From G963667675 sp965197565 (GTDB lineage: Bacteria; Chloroflexota; Dehalococcoidia; Lucifugimonadales; UBA3495), in NCBI GenBank assembly GCA_965197565.1, contig CBDANK010000003.1:930001-994000 (forward strand): a DNA stretch of 64,000 nucleotides, given 5' to 3'. Position numbers and translations under genes: made by a program. This document shows, in pieces, positions 9,201 to 16,731 of this stretch; the stretch's first letter is position 1, and each line of letters begins with the position of its first letter. The notes under the pieces are model-generated. The model was not told where the DNA came from, searched no databases, and was given only the letters and a program-made list of their open reading frames with translations.

Positions 9201-9650
9201 TTACCGAAGCTTTAGGGACCAATCGTAGGGTATCTGGTTGTCCAAGGGGTCGATGTAGGTGATTTCCAGGGGATCGTGGGCCTCGGTGGCACAGTTGGCC
9301 ATTACCGTCAGCGTATCCCCGTAGGCTTTGTATCCGTTGGCAATACCAGGCGGGACCTGGACCAAGCAGTAGTTGTCCTCGCCAATGAACAGCTCCATGA
9401 TCTCGCCGTTGCTGGGCGAGCCGGGTCTACAATCGTATAAAACCAGCTTGGCGCGGCCCACTATGACCGCGTTGTTGATGGTCATCCGCTGGTGGATATG
9501 CCACCCCTTTACTACGCCGGGCCAAGCGCAGGAGAAATAGACCTCCCCAAACCGGATGAAATGGGGGTCCGTCTCCTTGAGCATGTGCATTATCTTGCCG
9601 CGCTCGTCGGGGATTTGCCTCAATGGAATTACTTTTACGCCGTCAATCAC
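9201..9650 (-). CDS. RmlC-like cupin, dTDP-4-dehydrorhamnose 3,5-epimerase family
   Basis: A 149-residue single-cupin protein. Residues 6-14 read VIPLRQIPD and are followed by GKIMHMLKE. The active-site region is GVVKGWHIHQRMT and the C-terminal strand is QVPPGIANGYKAYGD, the pattern of RfbC/RmlC-type sugar epimerases and related isomerases. It starts inside the last codons of the frameshifted epimerase gene (8 bp overlap) and ends 12 bp before hddA. Together with the SDRs, it would epimerise a 4-keto heptose or hexose intermediate, as the DmhA/DmhB-type enzymes do in 6-deoxyheptose pathways. The substrate is inferred from context. Confidence 0.82.
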   Translation of the reverse strand: MIDGVKVIPLRQIPDERGKIMHMLKETDPHFIRFGEVYFSCAWPGVVKGWHIHQRMTINNAVIVGRAKLVLYDCRPGSPSNGEIMELFIGEDNYCLVQVPPGIANGYKAYGDTLTVMANCATEAHDPLEITYIDPLDNQIPYDWSLKLR

Positions 9651-10739
9651 CTGGCTTCAACCTTTCTGGACTGCCAGATGCTTTAACAGAGACCCGAGAG
9701 GCCCGCTGCCAGCGTAGGCTATCGTCTAGCTGGCCGCTGCCAAGCAATTCGTGGATCCGGTTTAGCCGAATATATCGGCTGCCTCTAAATTCCTCCAGAG
9801 TGAGCTTTGCTTGCCGGTAGGCTTCATAAAGCTGATAGGCGCCGGTTAGCGCGGTCCACTTGGGGCGAAACGCTGGCAGAGCCTTTTCGATCTTGCTGAA
9901 ATCCGCTATATAGGTGCGTTGGTCTCCTTCATGACCGGTGTTGTACTCGATGCCGCAACCCGGCACAACGGAACGAACAATCTCTGCCAGTTGCATGATT
10001 TGATAGTTTTCCTTATTGGAGCCCACGTGAAAGACCTGGTTATGCGCCACCTCGGCCGGCGCTTCCATCACCGCAATAAATGCGTCGCACACGTCTTCCA
10101 CGTGGATTAGCGGCCGCCAAGGGGACCCATCGGTGTACAACATGACCTTGCCTGTGGTATAGGCCCAACCCACCAGGTTGTTAAGCACTATATCCACCCG
10201 AAGCCTCGGCGACACCCCGTAAACCGTGCCGTTTCGCAGAAATGTAGGGCTGAAACCGCTGTCGCTCAGCTCAGAGATTGCTCGCTCCGCCCTAATTTTA
10301 GACTCTCCGTAGGGGGTCAGCGGATGGACGGGTGTGGTTTCGTCAACCTTGCCGCCGTTGGCCGAACCGTGCATGCTGCAAGACGATGAGAATAGGAAGC
10401 GGCGCACCCCTGCGAAGCCTTGGCCAAACGGGCCAAATGGACCGAGGCGCGATGATTTACATCGTAGGTCCACTCTTCCCGGAGGCTGCTCAGGGGGTCG
10501 TTGGACAAGGCAGCCAGGTGGATGACGGCGTCAAATCCCTGGACGTCCTCGGGAACCAGGTCCCGGATGTCCTTCCTAATGTTGGCGACCCTCATTTGGC
10601 CGGGAGAAAAGGCGCATTCATCGCCGTAGTACACGGTGTCCAAGCCGGTAACTTGGTATCCTGCGTCCAGAAGCCTCGGACCCATCACGGAACCTATGTA
10701 ACCTTGATGACCGGTAAGTAGGACCCGGCGCTTATTCAC
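9643..10739 (-). pseudogene. NAD-dependent epimerase/dehydratase broken by one frameshift
   Basis: Two minus-strand frames together encode one extended SDR. The first (from ATG 10,739) gives LLTGHQGYIG and VIHLAALSNDPL and runs to about LARLAKA. The second frame continues with GVRRFLFSSSCSMHG, YGESK (catalytic Tyr/Lys), FLRNGTVYG and HVEDVCDAF down to the stop at 9,643. The switch falls at about 10,405-10,420 and one missing base would restore a single protein of about 365 residues. The downstream half has no credible start of its own. Both flanking overlaps (ATGA with the upstream gene, 8 bp with the downstream gene) are intact, so either the mutation is recent or this is a sequencing error. 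Intact homologs typically act on GDP- or dTDP-sugars. Confidence 0.85.
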
Positions 10740-11947
10740 AGCCTGGCGGCTTCCTCCTTCGCAAGCAGATGATGGACCACGTCTAGAAGAGAGACTTCGG
10801 CTGAGACCAACGCCGTAGGACAGCAGGCCGCTGCTCCCGCTTCCTGGTCTCGCTGGTCATCCCCCACGAACAGAGTCTTGGTAAGGTCTAAATGAAAGTC
10901 CCTTTGGGCCTGAAACAACATTCCCGGCAGGGGTTTGCGGCAGAAGCAGCCGTCGTCCCATCCGTGGGGGCAGTAGTAGATGGCTTCCAAGACAATGCCC
11001 GCTTGCGCCAGTTCTTCCTCCATGTTTCGGTGGACCCGTTCTAAATCGGCCTCGGTCATAATGCCTCTGGCGATACCCGATTGATTGCTGGCGAGGATGA
11101 GCTTGTAACCGGCTTGGGTTAGCAGTTGCAGCGCTTCAACAGCATGGGGCAGCCAGCGAAAGTCCGTCCATGAGCGGACATACTGAGCCTGGAGAGGGCG
11201 CTGGTTCAACACCCCGTCACGGTCGAGTATCACCGTGCGCTGAGGTTCCAAGAAAGCCTCGGTGAGGGTCAAACGCTCAAAGGAGCCCACTCCGTAGTAC
11301 CGGTGGTCCGTCTGGTACGCTCCCAGCAAGCCACGGGTTGCAAGGGCCGGGTATGCCACGTGTTCAAAACGGACGTTCCCCCGAGACAGATAGTTCAACA
11401 CTTCCGGGGTTAACAATGCATACCCTATCTCTACGCCGTTCAATCCGGAGGCGCTCCGGTCAGGGTCGTAGGCAGTTACTTGCCCCCGGTCGTTCACCTT
11501 GACGTTATTGCGGGAGAAACCGTCACGATTGGAATATACGGTGACCATCGCGGGGGTTTCGACGCACCGATGCGCTTGACACATTTTGGCCAGGTTCATG
11601 GGCCAATAGTTGTCGCAGTACATCAGCAAGAAGTAGGGAGCAAGCAGCGAGGCCGCATCCGTCAACCGTTGCCCGGTCTCCGCTTCCACAGGGCTTTCCA
11701 CACAGTGGACCCGTAAGCCCCATTTACTTCCGTCGCCGCAAAACTTGTGGACTTGTTCCCCCAGATACCCCACCAGCACCAAAACATCACTAATTCCCTG
11801 CTCTTTCACTTGCTGCAGCAAATAAGACAGGAAGGGCCGGCCATGGATTGGGACCAACGGCTTGGGGACAGTGCTTGTTAGGGGTCTGAGCCTGGTTCCA
11901 GTACCACCGGCCAAGATCACCGCTTGTGTTGGAGGGCTGGTTGGCAC
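10736..11947 (-). CDS. Fusion: HddC-like sugar-1-phosphate nucleotidyltransferase + GmhB-like heptose-bisphosphate phosphatase
   Basis: A 403-residue two-domain protein. Residues 1-235 are a nucleotidyltransferase with signature AVILAGGTGTRLRPLT, substrate lysine region VPKPLVPI and metal-binding CDNYW. Residues 240-403 are a HAD phosphatase with nucleophile motif ILDRDGVLN, motif II ASNQSG, a zinc-binding CPHGWDDGCFCRKP loop and motif VGDDQRD, all typical of GmhB/HisB-N. Together it would remove the C7 phosphate and then transfer GMP (or another NMP) to heptose-1-phosphate, the last two steps of the NDP-heptose pathway. It overlaps gmhA by 1 bp and the epimerase gene by 4 bp. Fusion of these two steps is uncommon but logical. 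Confidence 0.9.
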   Translation of the reverse strand: MPTSPPTQAVILAGGTGTRLRPLTSTVPKPLVPIHGRPFLSYLLQQVKEQGISDVLVLVGYLGEQVHKFCGDGSKWGLRVHCVESPVEAETGQRLTDAASLLAPYFLLMYCDNYWPMNLAKMCQAHRCVETPAMVTVYSNRDGFSRNNVKVNDRGQVTAYDPDRSASGLNGVEIGYALLTPEVLNYLSRGNVRFEHVAYPALATRGLLGAYQTDHRYYGVGSFERLTLTEAFLEPQRTVILDRDGVLNQRPLQAQYVRSWTDFRWLPHAVEALQLLTQAGYKLILASNQSGIARGIMTEADLERVHRNMEEELAQAGIVLEAIYYCPHGWDDGCFCRKPLPGMLFQAQRDFHLDLTKTLFVGDDQRDQEAGAAACCPTALVSAEVSLLDVVHHLLAKEEAARL

Positions 11948-12648
11948 TATGCGTTGGGGGCGTCGGCAGCGACTCGCTCCAACGCTTTGAATTTCAAGTA
12001 GTTAGCCAGCATATGACAGACGGCGTGATGAACGTCTTCCACTATTTCGTAAGCCCCTACGGGAGTGGGTACATGAATGCAAAAGTCACATTTATCTTTC
12101 AGCTTGCCGCCGTCGAATCCCACCAGAGCCACCGAAGTCCCGCCGTGGTCATTGGCGAACTGCACCGCCCGCAGTACATTCTCCGAGTTGCCGCTGGCCG
12201 AGATGGCGATCACCACGTCGTCCTCTCGGAACAACCCTTCAAGTTGCTCCACGAAGACGTTTGCATACCCAACATCATTGGCCAAGGCAGTCATCATGGG
12301 AGCGTTGGCTACCAGACTTATCACCCTGGGACGCATTTCATTGCCAATTCGGTGCCCCTGGGAAAGATCGGCCGCTACGTGGGAAGCAGTGGCCGCACTA
12401 CCCCCATTGCCGGTACAGTACACTGTACGGCCCTGGCGTCGCCTCTGGTCCAAAAGTTCACCCACTGCCTCCACGGTCTTCAGATCAAGCGCCGACAACA
12501 AGGTCTTAAGGCCCTCCACTTGAGACGAAAGGACTTCATATCCTGATTTGGCGTCTTGCCACACCGGTGTTGGCAACTTCATTTCCATCGTTGGGGGCTC
12601 CGGCGCCAGCCTCCGGCCGAGTCTCTGACCGAGTGACATCGTAGTCAA
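11947..12648 (-). CDS. gmhA: SIS-domain sedoheptulose-7-phosphate isomerase
   Basis: A 233-residue SIS protein with YCTGNGGSAATASH (sugar-phosphate-binding loop, about residue 80) and ISASGNSENVLRA (about 145), both diagnostic of GmhA/DiaA. The N-terminus is about 35 residues longer than usual GmhA. GmhA converts sedoheptulose 7-phosphate to D-glycero-D-manno-heptose 7-phosphate, the committed step for heptose. The start overlaps the upstream methyltransferase by 4 bp. Next to the HddC-GmhB fusion and hddA, the set forms a complete GDP-heptose pathway. DiaA, a DnaA partner, is the alternative but does not fit the context. Confidence 0.9.
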   Translation of the reverse strand: MTTMSLGQRLGRRLAPEPPTMEMKLPTPVWQDAKSGYEVLSSQVEGLKTLLSALDLKTVEAVGELLDQRRRQGRTVYCTGNGGSAATASHVAADLSQGHRIGNEMRPRVISLVANAPMMTALANDVGYANVFVEQLEGLFREDDVVIAISASGNSENVLRAVQFANDHGGTSVALVGFDGGKLKDKCDFCIHVPTPVGAYEIVEDVHHAVCHMLANYLKFKALERVAADAPNA

Positions 12649-13856
12649 ACCACCTCCGGAATTGGGTAGGCCCTAATAACTTTCCCGCCCTGGGAGCGGA
12701 ACCAGTCCAACTGGTCCAGGATTTCATCAAAATAGGTGTAAGAAGTCACCAGGACGCAATCGACGGGGCACCGGCGCAAGTGCTCCGGAGCGTGAATGAG
12801 GAGAGGCGTCATCGGGAGATACTTGCCATGTTTGAAAGGATCGGAATCAACCACATATTCGTAGGACTCGCCGGGCAGTCCCAGCCCGGATAGCAATGCG
12901 ACGCCCCGAGAGCCGGCTCCCCACACCGCAACCTGCCGCCCGTTATGCCGGCACGCTTCTATAATGTTCGCCAGTTGCTCTTTCCATTGGACAAAATCTT
13001 GACTAAAACCCCTGGCAATTGTCTTGATTGCGTCCCTTTCCTCCTGGTTTTCCGGACCATACGAGGGAGCGGATATGCCGGCCTTGGAGCCGGCATTAAC
13101 AGAAACCAGCCGCAAAAACTCGTTGTCGCCTCCAAGGCGGGCTTCAACGGCCCAACCGGACGCGGCCAACAAACGGTCCAGGGATGGGTAAGAAAAATAG
13201 TGGATGTGGTCGTTGTAAAAGTCGAAGTAGAGGCCCTCGCTAAGAAGCTCGGATACGTTAGGGACCTCTAGCAAAAGAAACTCGGGTCCCCGGAACCCGC
13301 AGAAATCGGCCCGTAAAGACTTTAGCAGGCCCCCGGGTGAAGCCAAATGCTCCAATACATGGCGCATGACCCCAATGTCCACTGTGGAGACGGCTCTACG
13401 CAAATTGGCGATGCTGAATTGTTCGTGGAATACCTCTATACCCGGATACTGCTTGGCGATGTGGAAAGTGGAAGACGGCTCGAATCCAATGGCTGCGGCC
13501 CCCAAAGACCTTAACGAGTTTAGAAAGAGCCCGTCGCCGCATCCTATCTCCAAGACTGTTTTGCCGCCGACGTCAACCAACTGGTCCAGCTCGGCAGCAA
13601 GGGCCTGCTGATACTCCCGGGCTTGCGAAGAAACAGCTTTAGAAGAGTAGTAGTCATCGCCATAGACAGTGTCCGGGCTGTCCTGATGCGCGGTGTTCCA
13701 GATGTGGCTGCATGTCATGCATAGGCTGATTTCCAAGCGGCACTCTCCCGCTTGGACCGCAGCTTTCTTGGAGGTAAACAACTTCCCGCATGAGACCGGG
13801 GCGCGCTCCACCGCAAGCAGCGGCTCCTGTTCGGTTCCTCCGCAGATTGGACACAT
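12645..13856 (-). CDS. Zinc-binding C-methyltransferase of the sugar 3-C-methyltransferase type
   Basis: A 403-residue protein with three parts. The N-terminal zinc-binding segment is CPICGG...SLCMTC (four Cys, residues 2-50). The central class I SAM domain has VLEIGCGDGLFL near residue 100 and MRHVLEHLASP. The C-terminal Rossmann-like domain has VAVWGAGSRGVALL (about 315) and VDSDPFKHGKYL. This Methyltransf_13/14 architecture is that of nucleotide-sugar C-methyltransferases such as TylCIII and NovU. It probably adds a branching methyl group to a 4-keto sugar made by the neighbouring epimerases. It sits between the GT2 gene and gmhA; the substrate is not provable here. Confidence 0.85.
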   Translation of the reverse strand: MCPICGGTEQEPLLAVERAPVSCGKLFTSKKAAVQAGECRLEISLCMTCSHIWNTAHQDSPDTVYGDDYYSSKAVSSQAREYQQALAAELDQLVDVGGKTVLEIGCGDGLFLNSLRSLGAAAIGFEPSSTFHIAKQYPGIEVFHEQFSIANLRRAVSTVDIGVMRHVLEHLASPGGLLKSLRADFCGFRGPEFLLLEVPNVSELLSEGLYFDFYNDHIHYFSYPSLDRLLAASGWAVEARLGGDNEFLRLVSVNAGSKAGISAPSYGPENQEERDAIKTIARGFSQDFVQWKEQLANIIEACRHNGRQVAVWGAGSRGVALLSGLGLPGESYEYVVDSDPFKHGKYLPMTPLLIHAPEHLRRCPVDCVLVTSYTYFDEILDQLDWFRSQGGKVIRAYPIPEVV

Positions 13857-13898
13857 TAGGCTTGCGTCAAATAGCTTCTCAAGGATGGGGACCGGCGA

Positions 13899-14897
13899 TC
13901 AGCACTGTCGGAAGGGTATTTTCCTTAAAATCAGCTTCGTCCAACTTGGGAGCTTTAATAGGCGAAATTGGCCTGTAGTCACGTTTCTGAAATTTATCCT
14001 TAGCCAATAGAACGCGTCGAAGGATAGAAAGAAGGTACATAGATATACCAGCAAAAACCTCTTACCCCACAGATGCCCCGAAAGGTAGCCGCGGGCTTGG
14101 GAAGGACCGCGGTCACGCCAGGCATTCACTGCGGAAGCGTAATCAAGGCGTCCATTTATCGTTCGAAGCTCAAGACCGTAGTCTGTCTTGATTCTTGGGT
14201 AGACATTTATGAGATTCTCGATTGCCCACTTGATCTCTGCTTCCCGAGACGGCAGTGACCGTTTCCAGGGCTTCTCGGCTAGACCGTTTATCCTCCATTT
14301 GGCGAGCGGCTCATCCACATAGTCGATGGGATAGTGATAAGCAGTCCGTAGGCTGAGGTCGTAATCTTGGGCCCTGGTGAATCTATCGTCGAAGGCCTGG
14401 TCCAGTGTATCTAACGCCGACCGGCGGAACATCATCGTCGAAGAGAATATGAAGTTCTTAGCCAGCAGCTTGCCAAAGACTCTGCCGCGGCAAGGGCTGG
14501 TGAGCTTGAATAGCCGGTCGCCTTCGCTCATATCATCAAAGTAAATAGCGTCGCAGTAAGTCAAGCCCACGTCGGGGTCGGCGTCAAAGAGGTCCAACTG
14601 GCGTTCCAGCTTCTCGGGCAACCAGATGTCGTCCGCGTCGAGGATGGCGATGTATTCCCCCGAGGTTTTCTCGTAGGCGCACTTCCGGGCACTGCCCAGA
14701 GGAATGGTAGACTCGCTGCGGAAATACTGGACTCTCTCCCCATAGCTGGCGGCGATTTCCCCGGAACCATCCGTGGACGCATTGTCCCAGAACACTATTT
14801 CCCAGTTCTCGAAAGTCTGGGCAAAGACACTATCCAGGGTTTCCCGGAGGCGCCTTGCTTCGTTGAAGCAGTTGACGATGATGCTAACTTTCGGCAT
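13899..14897 (-). CDS. Glycosyltransferase, family 2
   Basis: A 332-residue inverting GT-A glycosyltransferase. SIIVNCFNEARRLRETLDS is at the N-terminus, WDNASTDGSGE supplies the nucleotide-binding Asp, and IAILDADDIWLPEKL contains the metal-binding DAD motif near residue 88. ARKCAYEKTSGEYIA is another family landmark. A hydrophobic stretch near residue 275 (LLVYLCTFFLSF) could associate with the membrane. It belongs to the minus-strand glycan operon; there is a 116-bp gap upstream to the cytidylyltransferase gene. Acceptor unknown. Confidence 0.88.
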   Translation of the reverse strand: MPKVSIIVNCFNEARRLRETLDSVFAQTFENWEIVFWDNASTDGSGEIAASYGERVQYFRSESTIPLGSARKCAYEKTSGEYIAILDADDIWLPEKLERQLDLFDADPDVGLTYCDAIYFDDMSEGDRLFKLTSPCRGRVFGKLLAKNFIFSSTMMFRRSALDTLDQAFDDRFTRAQDYDLSLRTAYHYPIDYVDEPLAKWRINGLAEKPWKRSLPSREAEIKWAIENLINVYPRIKTDYGLELRTINGRLDYASAVNAWRDRGPSQARGYLSGHLWGKRFLLVYLCTFFLSFDAFYWLRINFRNVTTGQFRLLKLPSWTKLILRKIPFRQC

Positions 14898-15013
14898 CTA
14901 TCGCAGACTGCTGAAGTGACGGTTGTAGCGAGGACAAGCACTGGCCCTCTGGCTCCAATTCCAGCAGCATCTTCCACTTCATAGGCTATTCAACTAGCCT
15001 GGTCAATCCCTGA

Positions 15014-15775
15014 TTAATCAATGTAGTGAGCAACCAGAGGGTCTTTGGCCATCAATGACTCCACCATGACCAAGTCAGCCGGAGTGTCCACGGAGTGAGT
15101 CTGCACATCCGTCTCCACCATCCGAACGCTATACCCATGCTCCAGAAACCGCAGCATGTCCACCGACTCCGCTTTTTCCAAGGGGGTGGGTTCCAACGCA
15201 GCGTATTTCAGCAGGAGCTCCCGTCGAAAGGGAATAATGCAGACCTGCTTGAAAAGAGGAATTTGGCTGAAATCTAGGATACGCCGGGTAGGAACGGCCT
15301 CTCGGGAGAAGTACAACGCATTGCCGTTGAGGCCCATCAAGACCTTGATGGTGTTGGCGTCGGCTAGCTCATCTTCATCTTCGATGCGCTTGGTTAGGTT
15401 GACACACTGGACGGACGAATCTTTTAACATAGGTGCAATAGCCGCTTGGACCATTTGAGGCGTCACCATCGGTTCGTCGCCTTGCACCAAGACTACAATG
15501 TCGGCCTCGATGCCTTCCGCAGCTTCGGCGATTCGGTCGCTGGCCCTCTGGTGGGCGGATGAAGTCATAATGACTTTCGCGCCGAATGACTCGGCCGCCC
15601 GCTCTATCTCCTCATCGCAAGTGGCCACAAACACCTCGTCCAGTTGTTTGCACATAGCAACACGCTTGTAGACGTGCTCGAGCATGGACCGGCCCAGGAT
15701 GGGGGCCAACGGTTTGCCCGGAAAGCGGGACGATCCCATACGCGCTGGTATACCGGCGACTATTCTTATCTTCAG
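15014..15775 (-). CDS. CMP-sugar synthetase, KdsB-like (probable CTG start)
   Basis: KdsB/NeuA-type cytidylyltransferase that would activate an acidic sugar such as a 3-deoxy-octulosonate with CTP. The family motif IPARMGSSRFPGKPL straddles the first ATG (15,739), so that ATG cannot be the true start. The frame extends upstream to CTG at 15,775 (or 15,781, which overlaps the TGA of the upstream FkbM gene), giving KIRIVAGIPAR before GSSRF and about 253 residues, the family's usual size. Other landmarks are VLVQGDEPM and LEHGYSVRMVETD, near the end. No Kdo-8-phosphate synthase is in the window, so the acid activated may be a nonulosonate rather than Kdo. Confidence 0.8.
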   Translation of the reverse strand: MKIRIVAGIPARMGSSRFPGKPLAPILGRSMLEHVYKRVAMCKQLDEVFVATCDEEIERAAESFGAKVIMTSSAHQRASDRIAEAAEGIEADIVVLVQGDEPMVTPQMVQAAIAPMLKDSSVQCVNLTKRIEDEDELADANTIKVLMGLNGNALYFSREAVPTRRILDFSQIPLFKQVCIIPFRRELLLKYAALEPTPLEKAESVDMLRFLEHGYSVRMVETDVQTHSVDTPADLVMVESLMAKDPLVAHYID

Positions 15776-15777
15776 CC

Positions 15778-16731
15778 TCAGCCTTTTCTCATTCTCACGA
15801 ACAAGTGGTTTAACCCGTGTTTTGAATGGATCTCCAAGCCGTGCTTCGACAAATATTCCACGATCCGGTGGTCCCTTGCCGCTGCCTCATTCACCTCGAC
15901 CATCAAGGTCCTCAACGTTGGGCCGGCAAGGATTGAGGACATGCCTTGAAGAACGGAGAATTCCGTGCCGTCCACGTCGATCTTTACGTGATTCGGCTTG
16001 GGAACCCCAAATTGGGTGACAAAATCATCGGCCCGGTATTTTAGCACCCGCTGCGTTGACACGGGGTTAAAATCGTCGCCTTTGAAGTCAACCGCTTCGC
16101 CCAAAGCGTGCACCGCTCCTCCAGGCACTAGACTGTAATAGTTGAATTTGTCCAAGCCGGTTTCGTTGGACAGCGCGATTTGCAGTGCAATGATGCTCTC
16201 TTGGCAACCATTTAGGACCAGGTTCTTGCAGAGCTGAGCGAAGTTGGGAAAGGCCGGCTCAAATGCGTAAACTTCGACCTTTCCTCCCAGGAATTTGGAT
16301 GCCACCAGCGAGTAGACACCCACGTTGGCCCCAACGTCGAATAGAACGTCGCCCTGGCTGAAGAAGCTCTCGATCCATTCCACAGTGTCCGGCTCCTTCT
16401 TACATGAGTGAAGCCTGACCCTGTATTCCATGTCGGAGTCTATGGCCAAGAACACGTCCGCCCCGTCATAGTCCATTCTCTTTACCACGTTGATGCCGGA
16501 TTTCACAGTAACCTGAGAATTGCCGGGAAGTGCCTTCACCACTGAGCCCAACAGCAGAAAAGGGGATTGCCCCAACCGGCGCCTTACATTCGGCAGGGTC
16601 TTATTCTTGAAATGAGACAAGGCCCGCAGTTGTCTTTCCGCGAGAACCTCCTTCAACAGTTTTTTCAAGAAGAAGCATTTAATCAATGAAGGCCCGGTAG
16701 GTCTCTTCAGTCGGCGGAGTGTAAATCTCAT
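15778..16731 (-). CDS. FkbM family SAM-dependent methyltransferase
   Basis: A 317-residue FkbM-type methyltransferase. Motif I is VLFDVGANVGVYSL (about residue 150), post-I is VYAFEPAFPNF, and HVKIDVDGTEFSVL carries the FkbM-typical acidic motif. The N-terminal 60 residues are basic and variable. The start lies 53 bp inside the upstream gene's 3' end, an unusually long overlap; a later internal start is possible. Predicted to O-methylate a glycan sugar or its acyl substituent. It is the second FkbM enzyme of the island. Confidence 0.85.
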   Translation of the reverse strand: MRFTLRRLKRPTGPSLIKCFFLKKLLKEVLAERQLRALSHFKNKTLPNVRRRLGQSPFLLLGSVVKALPGNSQVTVKSGINVVKRMDYDGADVFLAIDSDMEYRVRLHSCKKEPDTVEWIESFFSQGDVLFDVGANVGVYSLVASKFLGGKVEVYAFEPAFPNFAQLCKNLVLNGCQESIIALQIALSNETGLDKFNYYSLVPGGAVHALGEAVDFKGDDFNPVSTQRVLKYRADDFVTQFGVPKPNHVKIDVDGTEFSVLQGMSSILAGPTLRTLMVEVNEAAARDHRIVEYLSKHGLEIHSKHGLNHLFVRMRKG

